NCBI GenBank assembly: GCA_020216985.1
Contig: JAIWOH010000213.1
Coordinates: 1 to 10,000 of the forward strand
DNA: 10,000 bases
Source of the DNA: Nitrospira sp.
GTDB taxonomy: Bacteria > Nitrospirota > Nitrospiria > Nitrospirales > Nitrospiraceae
Direction: 5' to 3'
A program made the position numbers and the translations under genes. The notes beneath the pieces were generated by a model, which was not told where the DNA came from, made no database searches, and saw only the letters and a list, made by a program, of their open reading frames with translations. Below are positions 1-6,688 of this stretch, in pieces; the stretch's first letter is position 1; every line of letters begins with the position of its first letter.

Positions 1-1
1 T

Positions 2-586
2 TATGAAAAGATCGTCTATGACGGCGTCACGCACGTGAGCATCGCCTCGCTGGGACCGGAGGTGGCGGCCCAGACTGTCATTATCAACGGCGTCTCGAAA
101 GCCTATGCAATGACCGGTTGGCGGATCGGCTATGCGGCGGGGCCGAAAGAGATTCTGACGGCGATGGCCAATATCCAAAGCCAGAGCACGTCGAATCCCT
201 GCTCAATTTCGCAGAAGGCCGCCGTCGCCGCTCTCAAGCTTGGCGCATCCTTCACTGAAAAAATGGTGACGGAATTCGATCATCGCCGCAGGGCGATGAT
301 CGACAGATTGAACCGAATCTCGGGAGTCACGTGCCGTATGCCCACCGGAGCGTTCTATGCGTTTCCCAATGTGGCGGGAGTGCTAGGAAAGCGTGGACCG
401 GAGGGTCCGATTGACTCCCCCCAGGCTCTGGCTGATTACTTCTTGAAACATGCCCACGTTGCTGTTGTTCCTGGAGAGCCGTTTGGAAGCAATGAACACA
501 TCAGACTTTCCTATGCCACCAGCATGGACACAATCAATCGAGGGCTTGACCGTCTTGCGGAGGCGGTGCAAAAGCTACAAACCTGA
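2..586 (+). CDS. Class I/II pyridoxal-phosphate aminotransferase (aspartate aminotransferase-like), C-terminal half
   Basis: The reading frame is already open at base 2, and 194 residues are visible before the TGA at 584-586. Aspartate-type aminotransferases are about 390-400 residues, so roughly the N-terminal half lies outside the window. The visible part has the family signature SKAYAMTGWRIGYAAGP, with the Schiff-base lysine codon at 98-100, and near the C-terminus HIRLSY, whose arginine is the usual substrate alpha-carboxylate ligand. The family transfers an amino group between an amino acid and a 2-oxo acid using PLP in the cytoplasm. The Tyr-Glu-Lys-Ile-Val-Tyr start and the MTGWRIGY block fit the subgroup often annotated as aspC/aspartate aminotransferase. 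Substrate cannot be fixed from this half: aspartate, an aromatic amino acid or prephenate are all possible. The GTG at 35 is internal and not a real start. fmdB follows 74 bases later on the same strand. Confidence 0.9.
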   Translation, partial: YEKIVYDGVTHVSIASLGPEVAAQTVIINGVSKAYAMTGWRIGYAAGPKEILTAMANIQSQSTSNPCSISQKAAVAALKLGASFTEKMVTEFDHRRRAMIDRLNRISGVTCRMPTGAFYAFPNVAGVLGKRGPEGPIDSPQALADYFLKHAHVAVVPGEPFGSNEHIRLSYATSMDTINRGLDRLAEAVQKLQT

Positions 587-596
587 CGGGGTCCCC

Positions 597-624
597 TTGA
601 CTTCCCACGTCTTGCGGTTATCTT
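597..624 (+). promoter_or_regulatory. Candidate sigma-70 promoter for the fmdB-type gene
   Basis: A TTGACT box at 597-602 (5 of 6 matches to the -35 consensus) is followed after 16 bases by TATCTT at 619-624 (4 of 6 to the -10 consensus). Transcription would begin near 631, leaving a leader of about 30 bases that contains the AGGAG ribosome binding site at 650-654. The placement fits the downstream gene, but the call rests on motif matching alone. The run of eight T at 623-630 overlaps the site; no stable hairpin sits directly before it, so I do not call it a terminator of the aminotransferase gene. Confidence 0.4.
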
Positions 625-660
625 TTTTTTGTTCATCTCATTGCAAATCAGGAGAGTACC

Positions 661-993
661 GTGCCGATCTATGAATACTGGTGTCAACCGTGCGCGTATA
701 AGTTTGAAGTCAAGCAAAGCATCAAGGATGATCCGATTGCCGCGTGCTCTCGATGCGGGAAATCGGTCAACCGCATCATCTCACCACCCGCTATCATGTT
801 CAAAGGAAGCGGTTGGTACGTGACGGATTATTCGGACAAACTGAAACCGCCGTCCGGTGATGCAACAGCGACCTCGTCAAAAAAAGAGGCGACGACGAAC
901 ACGGCTGCCGGCCCAGCGGCTTCACCATCCACGGCAACAGCCTCCTCCTCTTCGGAGGCAGCCTCCTCGGGAAGTTCTTCAATGTCTAGTTGA
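661..993 (+). CDS. FmdB-family zinc-ribbon protein
   Basis: A 110-residue protein starting at GTG 661, supported by an AGGAG at 650-654 with a 6-base spacer. The N-terminus MPIYEYWCQPC is the hallmark of the FmdB/putative regulatory zinc-ribbon family. Two CxxC pairs (C8/C11 and C29/C32) would bind one zinc ion, and the conserved stretch ends near residue 55. From about residue 57 the protein becomes a low-complexity tail rich in Ser, Ala and Thr, likely disordered. The family is named after a gene next to formamidase in Methylophilus and is often labelled 'regulatory', but its biochemical role is not established. Here it is probably monocistronic: it has its own candidate promoter, lies 74 bases after the aminotransferase gene, and faces the convergent lipoprotein gene. 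The family call is secure; the function is not known. Confidence 0.88.
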   Translation: MPIYEYWCQPCAYKFEVKQSIKDDPIAACSRCGKSVNRIISPPAIMFKGSGWYVTDYSDKLKPPSGDATATSSKKEATTNTAAGPAASPSTATASSSSEAASSGSSSMSS

Positions 994-1049
994 TGTGTGC
1001 TTCCCTGAGAGAGTTGACGGTCAATCTTCAACTGCACGGGTAAGAGCCC

Positions 1050-1436
1050 CTATCGCTTTGTGGCCGTAGACTTTTTTGCGGGCGAGCGTGTGGTCGATTT
1101 CTGGGTAGGCTTGCTCACTCCCTTTTGGGCTTTGGATGATTTCGCCTGGAATGCCGCGACTTGACGCTGTAAGCCGGTGATCAGAGTCGTCTTTTCCCGA
1201 TTCAACCGGTTTAACTCATCGACCTGGGTTTGGAGGTCGCGCTTGGCTTTGGTCAATTCATCGACCTGTGACTGGAGTTCGGACTTTTCGGCCGCCAAGG
1301 TCTGGATTTCAGCCCGTAATTGTTCAATTTGAGCTTGAAGCGCCGGGGGCCAGTAGTCACATCCTGAGAGACTGAGGATCAGTACGAAACATACGGTCAG
1401 GCCCGTGCACCGCCGCACCCATCTTTTTGTCAACAT
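1050..1436 (-). CDS. Small coiled-coil lipoprotein with basic C-terminal tail
   Basis: A 128-residue protein that I do not recognise as a named family. Residues 1-25 form a lipoprotein signal peptide: a basic start (KRWVRR), a hydrophobic stretch at about 12-22, then the lipobox L23-S24-G25 with the acylated Cys at 26. Residues about 31-95 are a continuous heptad-rich coiled coil, including an imperfect internal duplication of the LQxQVDEL unit that is also visible in the DNA around 1215-1275. The last 30 residues are rich in Lys, Ser and Thr and strongly basic. The residue after the lipid Cys is Asp27; in Enterobacteria Asp at +2 favours inner-membrane retention, but whether this holds here is unknown. 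A purine-rich stretch (AGGAAGG, about 1442-1448) precedes the ATG. It follows tsaC by 67 bases on the same strand, so it may be the last gene of that unit. A structural or envelope-spacing role is only a guess. Confidence 0.75.
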   Translation of the reverse strand: MLTKRWVRRCTGLTVCFVLILSLSGCDYWPPALQAQIEQLRAEIQTLAAEKSELQSQVDELTKAKRDLQTQVDELNRLNREKTTLITGLQRQVAAFQAKSSKAQKGVSKPTQKSTTRSPAKKSTATKR

Positions 1437-1503
1437 TCCGCCCTTCCTTCCGTTCGAGTCATTACACTCTTAAACCTTTCCGTAACACCGAGCAAGGCTG
1501 TCT

Positions 1504-2148
1504 TCAGGTGAAGACCGGATTCTTCGTTCCAATCGCGGTTTGCAACATCGCTCGCGTCACGGCTCCTTCACGGATGATTTGGATTGTTTCCCCGACATCG
1601 ACGACGGTCGATGGCGCTCCTCCCGGGGTCGTTCCTCCGTCAATCACCAGATCGATTTCCGCACCCAACGTCTTGACGACCTCAGCTGCGGTGGTAACCG
1701 GAGGATCACCGGATCGATTGGCGCTGGTTCCGGTCAACGGCCCGACGTGCTCTAAGATATTCCGTAATGGCGAACAGGATGTCAGTCGGACGCCGACTCT
1801 CCTTGTTCCTGCCGTGAGGGTGGATGGAAGCGAAGGCTTCGCAGGGAACAGAATGGTCAGCGGACCAGGCCAGAAGGTATCGATTAACAGCGCAGCCGCG
1901 GGAGAAATGGACTCAGTCAACAGAGACAGATGCTCCATCATACCGATCAGCACCAGGATGGGTTTGTTGTCCGGGCGGCCTTTGATTTGTATGAGCCGCC
2001 CAACAGCCGTTGGGTTGAAGGGGTTCACACCGAGCCCATAATAGGTCTCGGTCGGAAAGCCTACTACGCCGCCTCGTTTGATGGTCTCCGCGACCGTCTG
2101 CGAAAGACGGGGACACTCATGCTCACTGTAGGAAAGGATTGTTGCCAT
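1504..2148 (-). CDS. tsaC: Threonylcarbamoyl-AMP synthase, YrdC/TsaC type
   Basis: A 214-residue member of the Sua5/YciO/YrdC family. It makes L-threonylcarbamoyladenylate from threonine, bicarbonate and ATP, the first step of t6A at position 37 of ANN-decoding tRNAs, in the cytoplasm. Family motifs: KRGGVVGFPTETYYGLG (residues 24-40), KGRPDNKP (56-63), TSANRSG (141-147) and STVVD (180-184). The protein ends shortly after the YrdC domain, so it lacks the extra C-terminal Sua5 domain. I chose the ATG at 2146-2148. An in-frame ATG at 2218-2220 would add 24 residues but overlaps the end of purD and adds nothing family-like before MATILSYSEHE. The ribosome binding site for the chosen start is weak (AGG in TTTTAGGCCC). 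The gene starts 26 bases after the purD stop, so it is very likely cotranscribed and possibly translationally coupled. Confidence 0.93.
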   Translation of the reverse strand: MATILSYSEHECPRLSQTVAETIKRGGVVGFPTETYYGLGVNPFNPTAVGRLIQIKGRPDNKPILVLIGMMEHLSLLTESISPAAALLIDTFWPGPLTILFPAKPSLPSTLTAGTRRVGVRLTSCSPLRNILEHVGPLTGTSANRSGDPPVTTAAEVVKTLGAEIDLVIDGGTTPGGAPSTVVDVGETIQIIREGAVTRAMLQTAIGTKNPVFT

Positions 2149-2174
2149 CGATGCAGGGCCTAAAAAAGTAGCGG

Positions 2175-3443
2175 TCAGCGCCCGAACGCGCGACTGGCGA
2201 TGTCCCTGCGGTAGTGACATCCTTCGAACGAAATGGACGCCGCTCTTTTATATGCTTCGGCTTGCGCGTCTTTCAACGAAGCTCCCAGCCCCACCACGCC
2301 CAGTACCCGTCCCCCGGCTGTGACGATCTCCTGTCCACGGCGGGCTGTCCCTGCGTGAAACACCATGGAAGAAGGGCTCTCTGCTGATGAGAATCCGGAA
2401 ATCGAACACCCCTGCCGATACGAGCCCGGATACCCTTCCGATGCCATCACGACACAGACGGCTGCATCATGGTGCCATTCGACGGTCATTTGATCCAATC
2501 GATGCTCAACAACCGCCTCGATAATGTCGAGCAGGTCCGTCTTGAGCAGCGGTAGCACCACTTGTGTTTCAGGATCACCCATTCGTGCGTTGAACTCCAG
2601 CACGAAGGGGGATCCCTTCACCACCATCAAGCCGGCGTAGAGCACTCCTTGGAACGGGGCCCCCAGCCTCGACATCGACTCGACGATCGGTTGTAAAATG
2701 TCCCGCGTCACCAGCGCGCGCAGCGCCTCCGTGCCCAGCGGCGCCGGGCAGTAGGCGCCCATGCCGCCTGTATTCGGTCCCGTATCTCCGTCCCCCACCC
2801 GTTTGTGATCCTGAGCGGGCAACATGGGCACGACGGTTTTGCCGTCCGTGAAGGCCATGATCGTCAATTCCTCTCCCCGGAGGCATTGCTCGACCAAAAT
2901 CCGCTTGCCGGCCTCGCCGAAGATTGCCTTCTCCATGAAATCGACGATGGCGCTGCGCGCCTGGTCTCTCGTCGTCGCGATCACGACTCCTTTCCCCTGC
3001 GCGAGGCCGTCAGCCTTGATCACGACGGGCAGTGCCTGTTGTTCTACAAAGGCCAATGCATCATCGACATTCTCGAAACTTGTGGCCGGAGGGGTGGGAA
3101 TTTTTGCGCGAATCATGACCTCTTTGGAAAAAATTTTACTTGACTCCAACCGAGCCGCTTGCTTCGTCGGACCGAAAATCTTGAGCTTGGCCTTTCGAAA
3201 TTCATCGACAATTCCCGACGCGAGCGGGGCTTCCGGTCCGACCACGGTCAGATCGATTCGTTCCCGCTCGACGAAGGCTTTCAAGTCGGCGACGTCGTCG
3301 GCCTTGATCGGAACACAGGCGGCGAGTGATTCGATGCCAGCGTTTCCCGGCGCGCAATATAATGTGGGGATGCGCGGACTCTGCGCCAGCTTCCATACGA
3401 GCGCGTGTTCACGCCCGCCGCTTCCGACAACAAGAATTTTCAT
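2175..3443 (-). CDS. purD: Phosphoribosylamine-glycine ligase (GAR synthetase)
   Basis: A full-length 422-residue enzyme of cytoplasmic de novo purine synthesis. It joins glycine to 5-phosphoribosylamine using ATP, giving glycinamide ribonucleotide. The N-domain begins with [19 protein letters not shown] (residues 1-19). The ATP-grasp part follows, with the glycine-rich loop [11 protein letters not shown] (146-156), the [21 protein letters not shown] block (211-231) and the metal-binding region [14 protein letters not shown] (281-294), where Glu283 and Asn285 are the likely Mg ligands. The C-domain completes the usual length of about 420-430 residues. The ATG at 3441-3443 is the only sensible start because the conserved N-terminus begins there; its ribosome binding site is poor (GGAAC upstream). 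purH lies 167 bases upstream on the same strand and tsaC 26 bases downstream. The 167-base gap holds no gene I can support. Confidence 0.97.
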   Translation of the reverse strand: MKILVVGSGGREHALVWKLAQSPRIPTLYCAPGNAGIESLAACVPIKADDVADLKAFVERERIDLTVVGPEAPLASGIVDEFRKAKLKIFGPTKQAARLESSKIFSKEVMIRAKIPTPPATSFENVDDALAFVEQQALPVVIKADGLAQGKGVVIATTRDQARSAIVDFMEKAIFGEAGKRILVEQCLRGEELTIMAFTDGKTVVPMLPAQDHKRVGDGDTGPNTGGMGAYCPAPLGTEALRALVTRDILQPIVESMSRLGAPFQGVLYAGLMVVKGSPFVLEFNARMGDPETQVVLPLLKTDLLDIIEAVVEHRLDQMTVEWHHDAAVCVVMASEGYPGSYRQGCSISGFSSAESPSSMVFHAGTARRGQEIVTAGGRVLGVVGLGASLKDAQAEAYKRAASISFEGCHYRRDIASRAFGR

Positions 3444-3610
3444 GATTGCAACGCAGTTCCCTACGAGAAGGTCAGGAGGTTCGATCGATTCTCTCCCGTG
3501 CTTCCCGCAGACAGGGACGAGACGTGCACAGGATCATGGGGTGTGCCATTAGGCGGATATTTTCCCGATGCAGCGGCGCGAGAAAATGCGGCGATGGTTT
3601 CACGATCCGA

Positions 3611-5164
3611 TCAGTGGCGGAAATGCCGCATGCCGGTGAGAATCATCGCCATGCCGTGTTCGTCAGCGGCCTTGATGACTTCCGCATCGCGGATCGACCC
3701 ACCCGGTTGAATGACGGCGGTGATCCCCGCCTGTGCCGCGGCATCAAGACCGTCGCGGAATGGGAAAAAGGCATCCGACGCCATAACACAACCTTTGATC
3801 GGGAGCTGCGCCTTCATCGCTGCCAGCTTGACCGAATCGACTCGGCTCATCTGACCTGCGCCGATACCGACAGTCTGACCAGGTCGGGCATAGACGATCG
3901 CATTCGATTTGACGTGCTTGCAGACTTTCCAGGCGAAGGCGCAGGCGGCATATTCATCATCCGTCGGCTTGCGCGCTGTCGGCACTTGCAACGTCCGCAG
4001 GTCCGGCAATACGCCCAGATCACGATCTTGAACGATCAATCCACCGACCAGTTTTTTCAGATCATAGCCGTCTTGTTTCACTTTCGTCAGTGGCCCCACA
4101 TCAAGCAACCGAAGGTCCTTCTTGCGCTTCAGTTCCGCAAGTGCGTCCTCGGTAAAGCCCGGCGCGACAACGACCTCGACGAATGTGGAGGTGATTTCCT
4201 TGGCTGCCGCCATGTCAACCGGTCGATTGAAGGCGATCACTCCGCCGAAGGCCGAAACAGGATCGGTCTCGCGGGCTTTCATGTAGGCTTCCACCGGAGT
4301 CTCTCCCAAAGCGACGCCGCACGGGTTGTTGTGTTTGATGATGGTGACGGCACATTCGTCGTATTCCTTGGCAAGCTCGAGAGCGGAATTGGCGTCGAGA
4401 AAATTGTTGTACGACATCGCCTTGCCATGAAGAATCTTGCCGCGTGAAACCGACGGTTCTTGCGATCCGGCCTCGCGATAGAACGCCCCCTGTTGATGCG
4501 GGTTTTCACCGTACCGGAGAATCTCGCCCAGCTCAAACTGGAGGGAGAGGAGTTTGGGAAACTTCACCTCCCCGCCCCGCACCTGTTTTTCGAGATAGCC
4601 GGCGATCAAGCCGTCGTATCGCGCCGTATGCTGAAACACCTTCATCGCCAACTCGCGGCGCAGCTCGCCTGTGACGGCGTCGGCTTTTACGGCATCCAAC
4701 ACGCGCGTGTAATCAGCGGGATCGACGACGACCAGCACGTCCTCGTGATTTTTCGCCGCGGATCGCAACATCGACGGTCCGCCGATGTCGATGTTCTCGA
4801 TGGCGTCTTCAAACCGGCAATGGGGATTGGCGATCGTGGCCTCGAAAGGATAGAGATTGACCACCACGACGTCGATCGGATTGATGTGGTGCTGAGCCAT
4901 CTGCTCCACATGCGCGGGCACCGACCGCCGAGCGAGCAACCCGCCGTGAATTTTGGGATGGAGGGTTTTTACCCGACCGTCAAGAATTTCCGGAGCCCCC
5001 GTGTACGAGGCCACATCCGTGACCGTCACGCCAGCGTCGCGCAAGGCTTTGGCCGTTCCTCCGGTCGATAAAATCTCCGCGCCGAGAGCCTCGAGCCCCT
5101 TGGCCATCTCGACCACGCCCGTTTTGTCCGACACACTGATCAGCGCCCGCTTGATGCCAGCCAT
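3611..5164 (-). CDS. purH: Bifunctional AICAR transformylase/IMP cyclohydrolase
   Basis: A complete 517-residue enzyme for the last two steps of IMP synthesis: formyl transfer from 10-formyl-THF to AICAR, then ring closure of FAICAR to IMP. The N-terminal MGS-like cyclohydrolase domain (about 1-195) shows ISVSDKTG (9-16), STGGTAKAL (33-41), [19 protein letters not shown] (62-80) and [16 protein letters not shown] (124-139). The transformylase domain shows [14 protein letters not shown] (216-229), KHNNPCG (277-283; Lys and His are the known catalytic pair), [15 protein letters not shown] (301-315) and a C-terminal GMRHFRH. I chose the ATG at 5162-5164 because AAGGAG lies 7 bases upstream (5172-5177) and family members begin with a short lead into [12 protein letters not shown]. 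An in-frame ATG 18 bases upstream would include that site inside the gene. It is the first gene of the minus-strand cluster. Confidence 0.97.
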   Translation of the reverse strand: MAGIKRALISVSDKTGVVEMAKGLEALGAEILSTGGTAKALRDAGVTVTDVASYTGAPEILDGRVKTLHPKIHGGLLARRSVPAHVEQMAQHHINPIDVVVVNLYPFEATIANPHCRFEDAIENIDIGGPSMLRSAAKNHEDVLVVVDPADYTRVLDAVKADAVTGELRRELAMKVFQHTARYDGLIAGYLEKQVRGGEVKFPKLLSLQFELGEILRYGENPHQQGAFYREAGSQEPSVSRGKILHGKAMSYNNFLDANSALELAKEYDECAVTIIKHNNPCGVALGETPVEAYMKARETDPVSAFGGVIAFNRPVDMAAAKEITSTFVEVVVAPGFTEDALAELKRKKDLRLLDVGPLTKVKQDGYDLKKLVGGLIVQDRDLGVLPDLRTLQVPTARKPTDDEYAACAFAWKVCKHVKSNAIVYARPGQTVGIGAGQMSRVDSVKLAAMKAQLPIKGCVMASDAFFPFRDGLDAAAQAGITAVIQPGGSIRDAEVIKAADEHGMAMILTGMRHFRH

Positions 5165-5171
5165 GTGCGCG

Positions 5172-5177
5172 CTCCTT
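5172..5177 (-). promoter_or_regulatory. Ribosome binding site that sets the purH start
   Basis: AAGGAG on the minus strand, 7 bases before the ATG at 5162-5164. It lies downstream of the alternative ATG at 5180-5182, which argues for the shorter 517-residue PurH. Confidence 0.7.
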
Positions 5178-5235
5178 GGCAATGCTGATTTGTAACTCGT
5201 TGAAGGGTGAAAGATCGCTTCTGAAAGGCGGGCGC

Positions 5236-5265
5236 AGGATAACAGATGAACGCAAGTGAGTGCAA
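5236..5265 (-). promoter_or_regulatory. Candidate promoter for the purH-purD-tsaC group
   Basis: On the minus strand, TTGCAC (5260-5265) is followed after 18 bases by TATCCT (5236-5241). The -10 box matches 4 of 6 consensus bases and the -35 box 3 of 6. Transcription would begin near 5229, giving a leader of about 65 bases to the purH ATG. The site lies between the broken gene and purH, which is where a promoter is expected. I see no recognisable purine riboswitch or PurR operator in this short leader. This is a weak motif-only call. Confidence 0.3.
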
Positions 5266-5311
5266 GAACCGGAAGTCCGTCTTTTTTTTGACAAGGCTGC
5301 TCAAAGGCCGC

Positions 5312-5655
5312 TCACTGGGCGCTCCACTCCGAAACAATGAATCGGAGCAGACCCGTGACGCCCGGAGTGGTTTCACTGTCGAACGGAACGTCAAGTTCGA
5401 CCTTGCCGCCCTTGAGTTTCTTAGAATCCAGCGAGTGACCGGCCGGACCACGGCTCTCCAGCCCAATCCGGATCCCATGATGTCGAGCCCGTTATTGAAC
5501 TCGTCGGAGTAGTTGGAATCGAAGCTGAGGCACACAACCGGCGACTCAAAGACAAATTTCTTGGCCGGCTTGTCTTTATCAGGAGCGGCCCGATAGACCG
5601 TCGAACCAAGATTAAATCCGCAAAACGGGTCTGCCGTGGTCTGGTCGATTTTTCC
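5312..5655 (-). pseudogene. Decayed gene of unknown function: 5'-truncated and frameshifted
   Basis: Two adjoining minus-strand segments read like one protein split by a frameshift. The upstream segment (5655 to about 5440, 72 codons) contains ADPFCGFNLGSTVYR, then FVFESPVVCLSFDSNYSDE and GLDIMGSGLGWRAVVRP. The downstream segment (5437 to the TGA at 5312-5314, 41 residues) is in another frame and reads HSLDSKKLKGGKVELDVPF, then PGVTGLLRFIVSEWSAQ. Adding one base inside the CCGGCCGG palindrome at 5439-5446 would join them without a stop, so a one-base deletion there is the simplest explanation. At the 5' end the frame meets TAG at 5656-5658 and again at 5668-5670, with no plausible start before the conserved-looking part; the beginning appears lost. 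Alternating hydrophobic stretches suggest a beta-rich, possibly secreted, protein, but I recognise no family. An assembly error at the GC palindrome could mimic the frameshift but would not explain the missing start. Confidence 0.6.
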
Positions 5656-5901
5656 CTACGTCATCGCCTAGCCACGCACATACGCACATAAATGATCGGA
5701 TGCCATGGACCGTTCGCATCGGAAGACATGCTGTCCCCTTACTTTTCAGAATCTATGGAATTTGCGGAATTTGCGTCGGATTTTCTGCCGGTCGGAAAGT
5801 TCCGTCAAGGGCAATCAGCTGAATCAGTCTCGTCGGTCTTGGTCAAACAAGCAATTGACGGAGCTGATTGTGATCGGGTACGCTCGCGCCTGAGCGCACA
5901 A

Positions 5902-5910
5902 TGTCATAAT
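5902..5910 (+). promoter_or_regulatory. Candidate extended -10 promoter element
   Basis: TGTCATAAT is an extended -10 motif (TGn before CATAAT, 5 of 6 to consensus) lying 67 bases before the ATG at 5977. No good -35 box is found 16-18 bases upstream, which is tolerated for extended -10 promoters. It is the best promoter candidate for the RsbRD_N-like gene, with low confidence. Confidence 0.3.
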
Positions 5911-5963
5911 GTTTTGGGGAAGTGACTGGGTGTACCGAACCGATACCTTCTTACCTTTTAACA

Positions 5964-5970
5964 AAGGAGG
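5964..5970 (+). promoter_or_regulatory. Very strong Shine-Dalgarno site
   Basis: AAGGAGG, a 7-base complement to the 16S rRNA 3' end, sits 6 bases before the ATG at 5977. It is the strongest ribosome binding site in the window and fixes the start of the following gene. Confidence 0.85.
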
Positions 5971-5976
5971 GACCCT

Positions 5977-6462
5977 ATGTTGGCCAGCCGATTAGTCCGG
6001 CTCATCGAGCAACATTCGGAGCAACTGTCCCGTGAACTCAATGAGAAGGTTTGGAACTCCCCCCGTTGTAGCGACCTCCATAAAGTCCCGCCGGACGAAT
6101 TACGGGCCCGCGCCAGCGAAATCTACCGCAACTTGAGCGACTGGTTGATGGAAAAGCCGGAAGCTGAGGTTGAACAACGATATACGGAGCTGGGAGCGCG
6201 CCGGGCCGGGCAAGGGGTTGCCTTCAGCCACTTCCTCTGGGCAATCATCGAAACGAAAGCTCATATGTGCGCTTTTATCCAGCGCGAAGGTTTATCTGAA
6301 AGTGCGGTGGAGCTGCATGGAGAACTGGAGCTGATCTATCTCGTGAACAAATTTTTTGACAGAGCGTTATATTATGCCGCCGTCGGCTATGAGCGCGAAC
6401 GTACTCGAATCGGAACCAATCTCAGACGACGGAAAGACGACGTTCAGAAAGTTTATCTGTAG
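5977..6462 (+). CDS. Stand-alone RsbRD N-terminal-like helical sensor protein (putative)
   Basis: A 161-residue, predominantly helical, soluble protein without signal peptide or membrane segment. The organisation resembles the RsbRD_N domain: a first helix with repeated polar residues (VRLIEQHSEQLSRELNEKVW, 7-26), a loop and helix leading to LSDWL (53-57), and a central block LGARRAGQGVAFSHFLWAI (72-90) whose R-R-x-x-Q-G-x-x-x pattern recalls the second half of that domain. In the partner-switching protein RsbRD and in some histidine kinases this globin-like domain is N-terminal to a STAS or kinase module. Here nothing follows: the protein ends after a highly charged tail (ERERTRIG then RRRKDD, residues 139-155). 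It could be a free sensor, a regulator acting in trans, or a family member of unrelated function. It appears monocistronic, with a strong hairpin just after its stop. The gene call is strong; the family call is moderate and from memory of the motif. Confidence 0.75.
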   Translation: MLASRLVRLIEQHSEQLSRELNEKVWNSPRCSDLHKVPPDELRARASEIYRNLSDWLMEKPEAEVEQRYTELGARRAGQGVAFSHFLWAIIETKAHMCAFIQREGLSESAVELHGELELIYLVNKFFDRALYYAAVGYERERTRIGTNLRRRKDDVQKVYL

Positions 6463-6476
6463 TCTGGTCGCTCCGC

Positions 6477-6516
6477 CGGGAAACAAGCGCGGGAGAACCC
6501 GCAGGCTTGTTTCCCG
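6477..6516 (+). terminator. Strong hairpin after the RsbRD_N-like gene, terminator-like without U-tract
   Basis: A perfect 12-base inverted repeat (CGGGAAACAAGC at 6477-6488 with GCTTGTTTCCCG at 6505-6516) encloses a second 5-bp stem (GCGGG 6489-6493, CCCGC 6498-6502) with an AGAA loop and a 2-base bulge (6503-6504), so about 17 bp in total. It begins 14 bases after the stop codon, where a terminator is expected. No run of T follows on either strand, so it is not a textbook intrinsic terminator; it could be a Rho-assisted terminator, an mRNA 3'-end stabiliser or a copy of a dispersed repeat. Confidence 0.5.
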
Positions 6517-6688
6517 CAGCCGGTTTGAAACCATCGATGCTGCACTGTTTACCCCCCAAGTGTGTTGATCCTCCCAGTTTCCTATTGAGGAACTGACCCA
6601 TAAGGAAACACTTCACCTTCTGGTATAAAGGCAAACGATCGCCTCCTAATGTAGCCGACAAACACATGCGAGCATGGGTGGATTGAGC

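Larger units (their letters stand above)
5659..5976. other. Gene-poor stretch before the RsbRD_N-like gene
   Basis: About 320 bases without a supportable gene. Open frames here (for example 5692-5925 and 5705-5893, plus strand) lack a ribosome binding site and family-like sequence. Visible items are a perfect tandem 9-base repeat GGAATTTGC (5757-5765 and 5766-5774), a short inverted repeat CGGAA/TTCCG at about 5800-5811, a hairpin CGCTC/GAGCG at 5881-5896, and the motif CTGTCCCCTTAC at about 5731-5742. The minus-strand form of that last motif (GTAAGGGGACAG) resembles a sequence I associate with remnants of REP/RAYT-type transposases, but that is only an impression. The stretch may be decayed DNA continuous with the broken gene next to it. 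Confidence 0.5.

Noticed and set aside
940..959. GCCTCC/GGAGGC hairpin near the 3' end of the fmdB-type gene
   Set aside because: It lies within the coding sequence and is explained by the repetitive Ser/Ala codons of the low-complexity tail.
1014..1024. Palindrome TTGACGGTCAA between the convergent fmdB and lipoprotein genes, considered as a shared terminator
   Set aside because: The stem is only 5 bp with a single-base centre and no T-run on either side; no convincing terminator is seen in this 56-base gap.
1427..2041. A 204-codon plus-strand open frame opposite tsaC
   Set aside because: The minus strand encodes TsaC with all family motifs over the same bases; the plus-strand peptide resembles no family.
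2149..2220. Longer tsaC start at 2220
   Set aside because: The extra 24 residues overlap the end of purD, are not family-like, and the typical YrdC N-terminus starts at MATILSYSEHE.
3446..4447. A 333-codon plus-strand open frame opposite purH
   Set aside because: It lies antisense to the fully supported purH gene, reads as compositionally odd peptide rich in Arg/His, and has no family-like motif.
5288..5293. TTGACA on the plus strand at the end of a T-run, considered as a promoter
   Set aside because: No -10-like box lies 16-18 bases downstream and no plus-strand gene follows for nearly 700 bases.
5140..5535. A 131-codon minus-strand open frame across the purH start and the broken gene
   Set aside because: Its first part is the genuine upstream segment of the pseudogene, but after about 5446 it runs in a frame with random-looking residues and overlaps the purH start.
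5692..5925. A 77-codon plus-strand open frame in the gap before the RsbRD_N-like gene
   Set aside because: No ribosome binding site, no recognisable motif, and it spans the tandem 9-base repeat; an overlapping frame is open as well, typical of non-coding sequence.
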